Of a DNA stretch of 7,040 nt, positions 1 through 6,530 are shown piece after piece. The notes under the pieces were generated by a model. That model was not told where the DNA came from. It was given only the letters and a program-made list of their open reading frames with translations, and made no database searches. Source of the stretch: Kiritimatiellia bacterium (GTDB lineage: Bacteria > Verrucomicrobiota > Kiritimatiellia > RFP12 > UBA1067); the NCBI GenBank assembly GCA_017508315.1, contig JAFVZE010000289.1, positions 1 to 7,040 on the forward strand, written 5' to 3'. Position 1 is the first letter of the stretch, and each line of letters starts with the position of its first letter. Made by a program: the position numbers and the translations under genes.

Positions 1-1635
1 ATGCACGCCTTCGACCATACCAAACTTAAAGACCGCATGATCGTCGTGAGAACCGCCCGCGAAGGCGAGACCATCAGGACGCTCGACGGAGTGGAGCGCA
101 AACTTGACGGCGAGATGCTCGTAATCTGCGACGCGGAGCGTCCCAACGCCGTCGCCGGCGTGATGGGCGGCGAGGAGAGCGAAATCGCCGAGGGAACGCG
201 CACGGTGATGCTCGAAAGCGCGCTTTTTGAACCGGCGTCCGTCAAGCGCACTTCGACGGTTTTGGGGATCTCCAGCGAATCTGCCTACCGCTATATCCGC
301 GGCGTCGACAAGAACATCGCCGATTTCGCCAGCCGCCGCGCCGCGCACCTTCTGCAGAAATACGGCGGAGCGGTTATCGCAAAGGGGCTTGTGGACGTTG
401 ACGGCCGCGAGCGTTTCGAAGGCGAGGACGGTTTTGAATTCAATCCGCGAGTCACGCTGAATTTCAGACGCGCGAGCCAGCTCATCGGCATCGACATCCC
501 CCGCGAGCGGATGGTGGCGATCGTCGAATCGCTCGGATTGCGGACGGTTTCGACGTCGGAGGACTCGTGCGTGTTCGCCGTGCCTTCCTGGCGCTGGGAC
601 ATCTCGCTCGAGGCGGATCTGGTGGAGGAGATCGCCCGTCTCTACGGGCTTGACAACATTCCGGACACGATGCCTTCGGCGCCTTCCGTTTCGGCTCTGG
701 ACGATTCCGCGTTCCGCGCCAAGGCGCGAATCCGCGAGCTTTGCGTGGCGCTCGGATTCACCGAGGCGATGCACTATTCCTTCCTTTCCGCGAAGGAACT
801 GGACGATTTCGACGGTCGCGATGAGACCAGAGCGTCGCGTTTGAGCATCCCCGATCCGGTATCCGCGGAATACGCGGTGATGCGCGATTCGCTGCTGCCG
901 CAGCTGATGGGGAGTCTCGGACGCAACGCTTCGCGGCAGGTTGCGGACTCCAAACTTTTCGAGATCGGCAAGGTGTTCGCCGCCGGACCTTCGGAATCTG
1001 AGCGGATATCGCTCGGTTTTGTCGGACCGGTCGGACGCGAGGCGTTGCGCCGCCGCAGCCAGGTTTCGGAGGAGGAGGCGGTACTGTGGATGAAGGGTGC
1101 GGTGGAGACGCTGCTTGCGCGTCTGCACGCCGGCAAGGTCGAGTTCGCCGCCGCCGAGCATCCGGCGTTCGCCAAAGGCGCGGCGCTGCAGGTGCGTCTC
1201 AACGGCAGGGCGATCGGCGTCATGGGGGCGCTCAGCGCGAAAATGCGCCATCCCTACCGGCTTACCACGCAGATGGTGCTCTGCGAGATGGAGCTCAAAC
1301 CGCTGTGCAAGCGTGTGAACGCCGTCGGCAGAGTGTCGGCGCTCGCCCAGTATCCGTCGGTGTCCCGCGATGTCGCCATCGTCGCCGAAAAGTCGGTCAC
1401 CAACGAGATTATAACCGGCGTCATCCGCAAAAACGGCGGCAAGGAGTTGACCAGAATCGAACTCTTTGATATATTCAAGTCGAAAGAGCTCAAGGACGGC
1501 CGGCGGAGTCTTGCGTACGAGCTTGAATTCCGCAGCGCCGAGCGGACTCTTACGGATGTCGAGGTCGGCAAGACCTTCCAGCGGATCGTCGAGGCCCTCA
1601 GGTCGACCGCTGGCATCGAGGTGAGGGAGAGTTGA
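1..1635 (+). CDS. pheT: Phenylalanine--tRNA ligase beta subunit, 5'-truncated by window edge
   Basis: This is the beta chain of the alpha2-beta2 synthetase that charges tRNA-Phe in the cytoplasm; the beta chain also clears mischarged Tyr-tRNA-Phe. The 544 visible residues begin inside the B3/B4 editing domain. The first ATG is an internal Met of the conserved MHAFD motif, not a start. About 250-260 N-terminal residues (including the EMAP-like tRNA-binding domain) are missing compared with the usual ~800. Visible in order: the editing-domain core with AGVMGG (52-57) and LESA (71-74); the B5 domain (~148-222) with PSWRWDI and EADLVEEIARLYG; the synthetase-like core (~235-435); and the C-terminal FDX-ACB anticodon-binding domain (~447-540) with YPSVSRD and ELFDIF. 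His2, Ala52 and Glu72 match the spacing I recall for Thermus editing residues His261, Ala314 and Glu334 (family knowledge, not aligned here). The frame is intact to TGA. The alpha-subunit gene pheS would be expected upstream, outside the window. Confidence 0.97.
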   Translation: MHAFDHTKLKDRMIVVRTAREGETIRTLDGVERKLDGEMLVICDAERPNAVAGVMGGEESEIAEGTRTVMLESALFEPASVKRTSTVLGISSESAYRYIRGVDKNIADFASRRAAHLLQKYGGAVIAKGLVDVDGRERFEGEDGFEFNPRVTLNFRRASQLIGIDIPRERMVAIVESLGLRTVSTSEDSCVFAVPSWRWDISLEADLVEEIARLYGLDNIPDTMPSAPSVSALDDSAFRAKARIRELCVALGFTEAMHYSFLSAKELDDFDGRDETRASRLSIPDPVSAEYAVMRDSLLPQLMGSLGRNASRQVADSKLFEIGKVFAAGPSESERISLGFVGPVGREALRRRSQVSEEEAVLWMKGAVETLLARLHAGKVEFAAAEHPAFAKGAALQVRLNGRAIGVMGALSAKMRHPYRLTTQMVLCEMELKPLCKRVNAVGRVSALAQYPSVSRDVAIVAEKSVTNEIITGVIRKNGGKELTRIELFDIFKSKELKDGRRSLAYELEFRSAERTLTDVEVGKTFQRIVEALRSTAGIEVRES

Positions 1636-1787
1636 TTTTGCCACGTGGGTCCTGGGTTGCACGCGGATTGAGCAGACATTTCTTCGACCGACATTTGAAT
1701 ATGGGGCGTGAAGCCCTGAATTTGGAACGGCGGGTTCCGGAGATTCTGTGCTACGGCAACGTGGGATCTTTTTAGAAAGGAAGCGAA

Positions 1788-2651
1788 ATGAATCTGAAGG
1801 TTTGGATTCCGGTGCTGGCGGCGACGTTCTGCGCGGTTCCGGTCTGCGCCATGCCGGAAGTTCCGGTTGCCAGCGCCAAGGCTCTCGGAGTCACCAAGGG
1901 AAAGCCGTTCCGCGAGGGACTGGTTTTCATCAACGGGAAGTATCTGCCGCCGCCGTATGTCGTTTCACGCTGGGGAACGGGGCTCAGGATCAACAACAAA
2001 CCGATTACCGGGCAGGTCATCGACTGGACGGAGTTTCTCAAAACCCAGCAGGGGGTGAAGGTTTCCAGGACCGAAACTCAGGCGGAAACGGCGCCGGCGG
2101 CGGAGGAGAAGCCGGCCGAGCCGGAAGTTCAGGAGTCCGACGAAGATGTCGACACTTCGCTCGACGACCTTTTTGACGACGATCCCAAGCCGAAGGCAAA
2201 AAAGCCGGCTGCTCGCAGACCGGTGTTCAAGAAAGCGCCTGCAAGGCCGAAGACGTTGGTTTCCTATTCTTTGGACGGCGAGTTCGTGCACAACGAGGCG
2301 TCCAGGGCGCTTGTCACGCGCATCAACTCGGCAAGAACGGAAATCGACCGCACGCTCCGTAGCGGCGGCTTCATCTGCTTCGGCGACAATTATCAGCGCG
2401 TTTCCGGCGATTCCCGCACGGCGCAGCGCCTTCTGGAGAAACTTCCGGAAATGCAGCGCGACGCCTCGAGCCCCCAGTCGTTCATCTCGAAGGTGCGCGG
2501 CGGCGGCATGGTGTATTTCACCGATGAACTTTGTCATGATCTGTACCGCAACCGCATCGACTACCGCCGGCTGATGGACCGCCGCGAGCAATGGAAAAAA
2601 GACAGGCAGATGGAGAACTTTCTGAAGGATGCCGGAACGCCGTTGTTCTGA
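1788..2651 (+). CDS. Secreted protein of unknown function with acidic/basic linker
   Basis: I do not recognise the family. The 287-residue product starts with a clear type I signal peptide: short MNLK n-region, hydrophobic stretch 5-19, and likely cleavage after VCA (19-21). It has no proper lipobox, so export to the periplasm or outside is inferred. Residues ~38-90 form a compact N-terminal module containing FINGKYLPPPYVV and RWGTGLRINN. A low-complexity linker follows (~92-157), strongly acidic at 117-132 (DEDVDTSLDDLFDDD) and then Lys/Pro/Arg-rich at 133-156. The C-terminal module (158-287) is mostly charged and probably helical at its end. The ATG at 1788 is chosen because it opens the signal peptide and has a good Shine-Dalgarno (AAAGGA at 1776-1781, 6 bases away). 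The gene follows pheT by 152 bases, and its last 61 bases overlap the next gene. The shared context suggests an envelope role, but function is unknown. Confidence 0.8.
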   Translation: MNLKVWIPVLAATFCAVPVCAMPEVPVASAKALGVTKGKPFREGLVFINGKYLPPPYVVSRWGTGLRINNKPITGQVIDWTEFLKTQQGVKVSRTETQAETAPAAEEKPAEPEVQESDEDVDTSLDDLFDDDPKPKAKKPAARRPVFKKAPARPKTLVSYSLDGEFVHNEASRALVTRINSARTEIDRTLRSGGFICFGDNYQRVSGDSRTAQRLLEKLPEMQRDASSPQSFISKVRGGGMVYFTDELCHDLYRNRIDYRRLMDRREQWKKDRQMENFLKDAGTPLF

Positions 2652-3673
2652 TTCCGGCGTACAATCCCGATGAAAAGCTGCTTGCGCTCCTTGCGGAACT
2701 GAAGGAGCGCTTTTTCCGTGTCGTGCTCGTGGACGACGGCTCGACGGACGGGCGGGAGATTTTCGACAGAGCCTCAGGCATGGTTGAAAAACTGCTGACG
2801 CATCCGGTCAACCGCGGCAAGGGTGCGGCGCTCAAGACGGGATTGTCCTGCATCGGCGAGCGTGACGTGGTGACCGCCGATGCCGATGGCCAGCACACGG
2901 TGGATGATATCCTGAAAGTCGCCGACGGACTCAGGATGCGGCGTTCCGGGCTTGTGCTCGGGGTGCGCTCCTTTTCTCGCGGTGTCCCGTTACGCTCCAG
3001 ATTCGGAAACTTCTGGACCCGCTGGTTTTTCTTTCTCATGACCGGACTAAACGTGCGCGATACGCAGACCGGGCTTCGCGGCATCCCCGGTCCGCTCGTG
3101 AAGCGGATGCTTTCGATCGCCGGGGAGCGTTATGAGTACGAGATGGCGATGCTTGCCGATGCAAAAGGGCATGAGGAAAAGCCGTTGCAGATCCCGATTT
3201 CCACGGTCTACATAAATTCCAACCGCGCCAGTCATTTCAAGCCGCTTTCCGACACGGTCAGAATATACCGTTCGCTTTTCAAATTCTGCGTCTCAAGCAT
3301 TCTGTGCTTTTTGATGGACAACGCCGTCTACGCCATGCTTGTATGGGTCCTCGCCGGGAAAGGGATGACGCGCGGCAGATACACGCTCATAGCGTTGCTT
3401 TGCGCACGGTTCGTTTCGTCGAATTTCAATTATCTCTGCAACCGGTTCGTGGTTTTTAAATCCGGGATTCCGCGGCGCAAAAGGGTTCATCACAGTTATT
3501 TCAGCTATTGGGGGCTGGTTGCCGTTATCGGCGCTGCGAGTTATATTCTGACCGGGGCGTTGGGGGCGTTGCTGGGAGTCGACGGGGTGCTGATAACCGC
3601 GGTGAAGATATTTGTCGATGTGATGTTGTTCTTTTTAGGGTATTTTCTGCAGAAGCGGTTTGTCTTCCGGTAA
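2591..3673 (+). CDS. Family 2 glycosyltransferase fused to GtrA-like membrane domain
   Basis: A 360-residue membrane enzyme predicted to move a sugar from a nucleotide-sugar onto a lipid carrier (polyprenyl phosphate) at the inner face of the membrane, feeding surface-glycan or lipid modification. Residues ~17-215 are a DPM1-like GT-A domain: IPAYNP (21-26), VDDGSTDG (47-54), NRGKGAALKTG (74-84), the metal-binding DAD plus GQH (97-102), DTQTGLRG (157-164) and YEYEM (181-185). Residues ~228-358 are a GtrA-like domain with four likely membrane segments (~230-256, 264-286, 304-328, 333-354). Its two halves end in similar motifs, NRFVVFK (284-290) and QKRFVFR (354-360). GtrA proteins are thought to help flip lipid-linked sugars. 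ATG 2591 is the only ATG, GTG or TTG ahead of the IPAYNP core; its ribosome site is weak, so translation is probably coupled to the upstream gene, which it overlaps by 61 bases. Donor sugar and acceptor cannot be read from sequence. Confidence 0.93.
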   Translation: MEKRQADGELSEGCRNAVVLIPAYNPDEKLLALLAELKERFFRVVLVDDGSTDGREIFDRASGMVEKLLTHPVNRGKGAALKTGLSCIGERDVVTADADGQHTVDDILKVADGLRMRRSGLVLGVRSFSRGVPLRSRFGNFWTRWFFFLMTGLNVRDTQTGLRGIPGPLVKRMLSIAGERYEYEMAMLADAKGHEEKPLQIPISTVYINSNRASHFKPLSDTVRIYRSLFKFCVSSILCFLMDNAVYAMLVWVLAGKGMTRGRYTLIALLCARFVSSNFNYLCNRFVVFKSGIPRRKRVHHSYFSYWGLVAVIGAASYILTGALGALLGVDGVLITAVKIFVDVMLFFLGYFLQKRFVFR

Positions 3674-3717
3674 ATTGCAGGGCTTGAGAAAATCGGGAAA
3701 ATGAAGCTGACGGAGAA

Positions 3718-3770
3718 AAATTAATATTTTTATATCGCTACTTGCATAACGATATAAAAGGTGCTATACT
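3718..3770 (+). promoter_or_regulatory. Strong sigma70-type promoter of adhE
   Basis: The -35 box TTGCAT (3742-3747) is separated by exactly 17 bases from the -10 box TATACT (3765-3770). A TG one base before the -10 (3762-3763) makes it an extended -10. An A/T-rich block at 3716-3735 sits where an UP element would bind the polymerase alpha subunits. Transcription should start near 3776-3779, leaving a leader of about 50 bases before ATG 3830. This position also rules out the in-frame GTG at 3761 as the adhE start, because it lies upstream of the predicted transcript. The surrounding AT-richness contrasts with the GC-rich genes on both sides. Confidence 0.75.
3728..3759. promoter_or_regulatory. 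Operator-like perfect inverted repeat over the adhE promoter
   Basis: TTTTATATCG (3728-3737) and CGATATAAAA (3750-3759) are perfect 10-base reverse complements separated by 12 bases. The -35 box lies in the centre and the right arm fills much of the -35/-10 spacer. A dimeric regulator bound here would block RNA polymerase, so repression is the natural inference. The dyad lies upstream of the predicted transcript start, so it should act as DNA rather than as an RNA hairpin. The arms do not match the Rex consensus (TTGTGA-type) or the FNR/CRP consensus as I know them, so the regulator is not identified. Confidence 0.55.
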
Positions 3771-3829
3771 ATGTGGCCATCTGCTCCGGAAAAGGGTTCG
3801 GGCGGGATACAGACAAAGAAAGAACAAAG

Positions 3830-6466
3830 ATGGAAAGCGCAAACAACACTGCAGCCGTCCAGGACGACGGACTTGCTGAACTTCAGGAAACCATAGCCCG
3901 CGTGAGAACGGCGCAACGCAAATTCGCCGCCTATTCGCAGGCCGAGGTGGACGCGATTTTCAAGGCGGCCGCTCTCGCGGCGAATTCCCTGCGCATACCG
4001 CTGGCGAAGATGGCGGTCGCGGAAACCGGCATGGGAGTCGTGGAAGACAAGGTCATCAAGAACAACTACGCCGCCGAATACATCTACAACACCTACCGCG
4101 ACGCGAAGACCTGCGGTGTGATCGAAGAGAACGCGGCGATGGGAATCCGCAGGATCGCCGAGCCCGTGGGCGTCATCGCCGCGGTCATCCCGACCACGAA
4201 TCCCACTTCGACGGCGATCTTCAAGACGCTCATCGCGCTCAAGACCCGCAACGGCGTCATCATCAGCCCCCATCCGCGCGCCAAGAACGCGACGATCGCC
4301 GCGGCGAAGGCCGTTCTTGACGCCGCCGTCAAGGCGGGCGCCCCCGAGGAGATCATCGCCTGGGTCGATGCGCCGAGCCTTCCCAAGACGAACCTTCTCA
4401 TGAAGGAAGCAGATCTCATTCTCGCCACCGGCGGTCCCGGCATGGTCAAGGCCGCCTACAGCTCCGGCAAGCCCGCCGTCGGCGTGGGCGCGGGCAACAC
4501 CCCGGCGATCATCGACGAGACGGCCGATCTCACGATGGCGGTAAGTTCCATCATCCACTCGAAAACTTTCGACAACGGCATGATCTGCGCGTCGGAGCAG
4601 AGCGTCATCATCCTTGAGAGCGTCTATGACGAAGCGCGCGCGCTCTTCCGCAAGATGGGCTGCCACCTTCTCGACAAGGCGGAGCTCGACAAGACGCGCA
4701 AGACGATCCTCATCAACGGCGCGCTCAACGCCAAGATCGTCGGACAGAAGCCCGAGACGATCGCGAAGCTCGCCGGATTCGAAGTTCCCGCCGACACGAA
4801 GATTCTCATCGGCGAGGTGGAGAGTGTCGAACTGGACGAAGAGTTCGCCCACGAGAAGCTCTCGCCCGTTCTCGCCATGTACAAGGCCAAGGACATTGCC
4901 GACGCCTTCGCCAAGGCCGAGAAGCTCGTCGCCGACGGCGGATACGGACACACGAGCAGCATCTATCTCGACGAAGTCCACGCCGCCGACAGACTCGCCG
5001 AATTCCAGGCGCGTATGAAGACCTGTCGCATTCTCGTCAACACCCCGAGCTCGCAGGGCGGCATCGGCGACATCTACAACTTCATGCTCACTCCTTCGCT
5101 GACGCTCGGCTGCGGCAGCTGGGGCGGCAACTCTACGAGCGAAAACGTGGGAATCAAACAGCTTATGAACGTCAAAACAGTCGCAATGCGCCGCGAAAAC
5201 ATGTTGTGGTTCCGCGCGCCGGAGAAAGTCTACCAGAAGAAGGGCTGCCTCTCGGTGGCGCTCAAGGAACTCGGGCAGGAACTCGGGAAGAAGAAGGTTT
5301 TCATCGTCACGGACGGTTTCCTCTACGAGAACGGCTACACCAAGCCGATCGAAAAGTCGCTCGAAGAGCAGGGCATCATGTTCACGACCTTCTCGAACGT
5401 CGCGCCCGATCCGACTCTCGCCTGCGCCAAGGAAGGCGCCAAACTGATGGCCGGCTTCAAGCCCGACGCCATTATCGCCGTCGGCGGCGGGAGCGCCATG
5501 GACGCGGCGAAGATAATGTGGGTTCTCTACGAACACCCCGAGGCCGACTTCATGGACATGGCCATGCGCTTCATGGACATCCGCAAGCGCGTCTACACCT
5601 TCCCGAAGATGGGTGAAAAGGCGTACTTCATCTGCGTGCCCACCTCCGCCGGAACCGGTTCGGAAGTGACGCCGTTCGCGGTCATCACCGACGAGACGAC
5701 GGGAACGAAGTATCCGCTCGCCGACTACGAGCTTATGCCGGACATGGCGATCGTCGACGCCGACATGATGATGTCCGCGCCTCCGGGACTTACGAGCGCT
5801 TCCGGCATCGACGCGGTGTCGCACAACCTTGAAGCCTACGCCTCGATGCTGGCGACCGACTACACCGACGGTCTCGTGCTGCGCAGTCTGAAGATGATCT
5901 TCGAGAACCTGCCCGCCGCCTACGACAGCGCCGTCGACAAGGTCCCGAACCCCGTCGCCCGCGAGAAGATGGCCAACGCCGCGACGATGGCCGGCATGGC
6001 GTTCGCGAACGCGTTCCTCGGCGTTATGCACTCGATGGCGCACAAGCTCGGAGCGTTCCACCACATCCCGCACGGCATCGCCAACGCGCTCATGATGGAA
6101 GAGGTTCTGCGCTTCAACGCCGATCCGGTGCCGCGCAAGATGGGTACGTTCCCGCAGTACAAGGCGCCGCACACGCTCGAGCGCTACCTCGAGATCGCCG
6201 ATGCGCTCGGAGTGACCGGAAAGACCAAGGGCGAAAAGTTCGAGAACTTCATCGCCAAGATCCGCGGGCTTCTCGACCGCGTGGGGATCAAGCGCACGAT
6301 CCGCGACTACGTGCCGGACGAGAAGGACTTCCTTGACCGTCTCGACGCGATGGTCGAGCAGGCGTTCGACGACCAGTGCACCGGCGCCAACCCGCGCTAT
6401 CCGCTGATGAGCGAGATAAAGCAGATGTATCTCAACGCCTACTACGGGAAGCATGAGAATGTTTGA
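3830..6466 (+). CDS. adhE: Bifunctional acetaldehyde-CoA/alcohol dehydrogenase AdhE
   Basis: This 878-residue cytoplasmic enzyme reduces acetyl-CoA to acetaldehyde and then to ethanol, using two NADH. It disposes of reducing power in fermentation; the length matches the family (E. coli AdhE 891). The N-terminal CoA-acylating aldehyde dehydrogenase domain (~1-440) has VGAGNTPA (219-226) and the catalytic Cys253 in NGMICASEQ. A linker (~441-460) leads to the iron-type alcohol dehydrogenase domain (~461-870). That domain has the nucleotide-binding GGGSAMD (552-558), PTSAGTGSE (604-612) and four iron ligands, Asp661, His665, His734 and His748, at the expected spacing. AdhE is known to assemble into spirosome filaments in other bacteria. 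ATG 3830 is chosen because the longer frame opens at a GTG inside the promoter. Its ribosome site is only a purine-rich stretch (AAAGAAAGAA). No TTA, CTA or TCA codon occurs in the whole gene, a bias that suggests high expression. The last codons and the stop come from the downstream tandem repeat. All key residues are intact, so activity is expected. Confidence 0.98.
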   Translation: MESANNTAAVQDDGLAELQETIARVRTAQRKFAAYSQAEVDAIFKAAALAANSLRIPLAKMAVAETGMGVVEDKVIKNNYAAEYIYNTYRDAKTCGVIEENAAMGIRRIAEPVGVIAAVIPTTNPTSTAIFKTLIALKTRNGVIISPHPRAKNATIAAAKAVLDAAVKAGAPEEIIAWVDAPSLPKTNLLMKEADLILATGGPGMVKAAYSSGKPAVGVGAGNTPAIIDETADLTMAVSSIIHSKTFDNGMICASEQSVIILESVYDEARALFRKMGCHLLDKAELDKTRKTILINGALNAKIVGQKPETIAKLAGFEVPADTKILIGEVESVELDEEFAHEKLSPVLAMYKAKDIADAFAKAEKLVADGGYGHTSSIYLDEVHAADRLAEFQARMKTCRILVNTPSSQGGIGDIYNFMLTPSLTLGCGSWGGNSTSENVGIKQLMNVKTVAMRRENMLWFRAPEKVYQKKGCLSVALKELGQELGKKKVFIVTDGFLYENGYTKPIEKSLEEQGIMFTTFSNVAPDPTLACAKEGAKLMAGFKPDAIIAVGGGSAMDAAKIMWVLYEHPEADFMDMAMRFMDIRKRVYTFPKMGEKAYFICVPTSAGTGSEVTPFAVITDETTGTKYPLADYELMPDMAIVDADMMMSAPPGLTSASGIDAVSHNLEAYASMLATDYTDGLVLRSLKMIFENLPAAYDSAVDKVPNPVAREKMANAATMAGMAFANAFLGVMHSMAHKLGAFHHIPHGIANALMMEEVLRFNADPVPRKMGTFPQYKAPHTLERYLEIADALGVTGKTKGEKFENFIAKIRGLLDRVGIKRTIRDYVPDEKDFLDRLDAMVEQAFDDQCTGANPRYPLMSEIKQMYLNAYYGKHENV

Positions 6467-6512
6467 ATGTTTGAATGTTCGAATGTTGGAATGTTTGAAT
6501 GTTGGAATGTAA
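6457..6512. repeat. Tandem repeat, 8-base unit GAATGTTN, seven copies
   Basis: Seven head-to-tail copies of an 8-base unit begin at 6457, 6465, 6473, 6481, 6489, 6497 and 6505. Their last base varies (T, T, C, G, T, G), and the seventh degenerates into an A-run after GAATGT. The array starts within the adhE codons for Glu-Asn-Val, and the adhE TGA (6464-6466) spans the junction of units 1 and 2. The array fills most of the 64 bases before the next gene. No hairpin or T-run typical of a terminator is seen. It may be a variable-number repeat. Confidence 0.92.
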
Positions 6513-6516
6513 AAAT

Positions 6517-6523
6517 GAGGGAG
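6517..6523 (+). promoter_or_regulatory. Strong ribosome binding site of the phosphotransferase gene
   Basis: GAGGGAG lies 7 bases before ATG 6531, directly after the tandem repeat. It is the best Shine-Dalgarno match in the window. It decides the start in favour of the longer protein with its Lys/Ala-rich tail, over the GTG at codon 18 (6582). Confidence 0.75.
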
Positions 6524-6530
6524 ATTTGAA

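Noticed and set aside
1..3. ATG at the first base as the true start of pheT.
   Set aside because: It is the internal Met of the conserved MHAFD motif, and the N-terminal domains of the family are absent, so the gene extends beyond the window.
1703..1738. Two small stem-loops after pheT (GGGC/GCCC at 1704-1716 and GGAAC/GTTCC at 1724-1738), considered as a terminator or regulatory RNA.
   Set aside because: The stems are only 4-5 base pairs and no T-run follows directly; the nearest T5 is at 1769-1773. This is at the level expected by chance in GC-rich sequence.
1748..2176. A 142-codon + strand frame overlapping the secreted-protein gene.
   Set aside because: Its Gly/Arg/Gln-rich product has no domain or ribosome site. 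The overlapping frame at 1788 has a signal peptide, a good ribosome site and balanced composition.
3761..3829. A longer adhE start at GTG 3761, adding 23 residues.
   Set aside because: The GTG lies within the promoter just before the -10 box, so it would not be transcribed. The added residues do not resemble AdhE, and the conserved protein begins after Met at 3830.
6486..6515. A possible promoter in the tandem repeat (TTGGAA, 18 bases, TAAAAA) for the phosphotransferase gene.
   Set aside because: Both boxes match poorly, and transcription would begin within the Shine-Dalgarno sequence at 6517-6523, leaving no usable leader.
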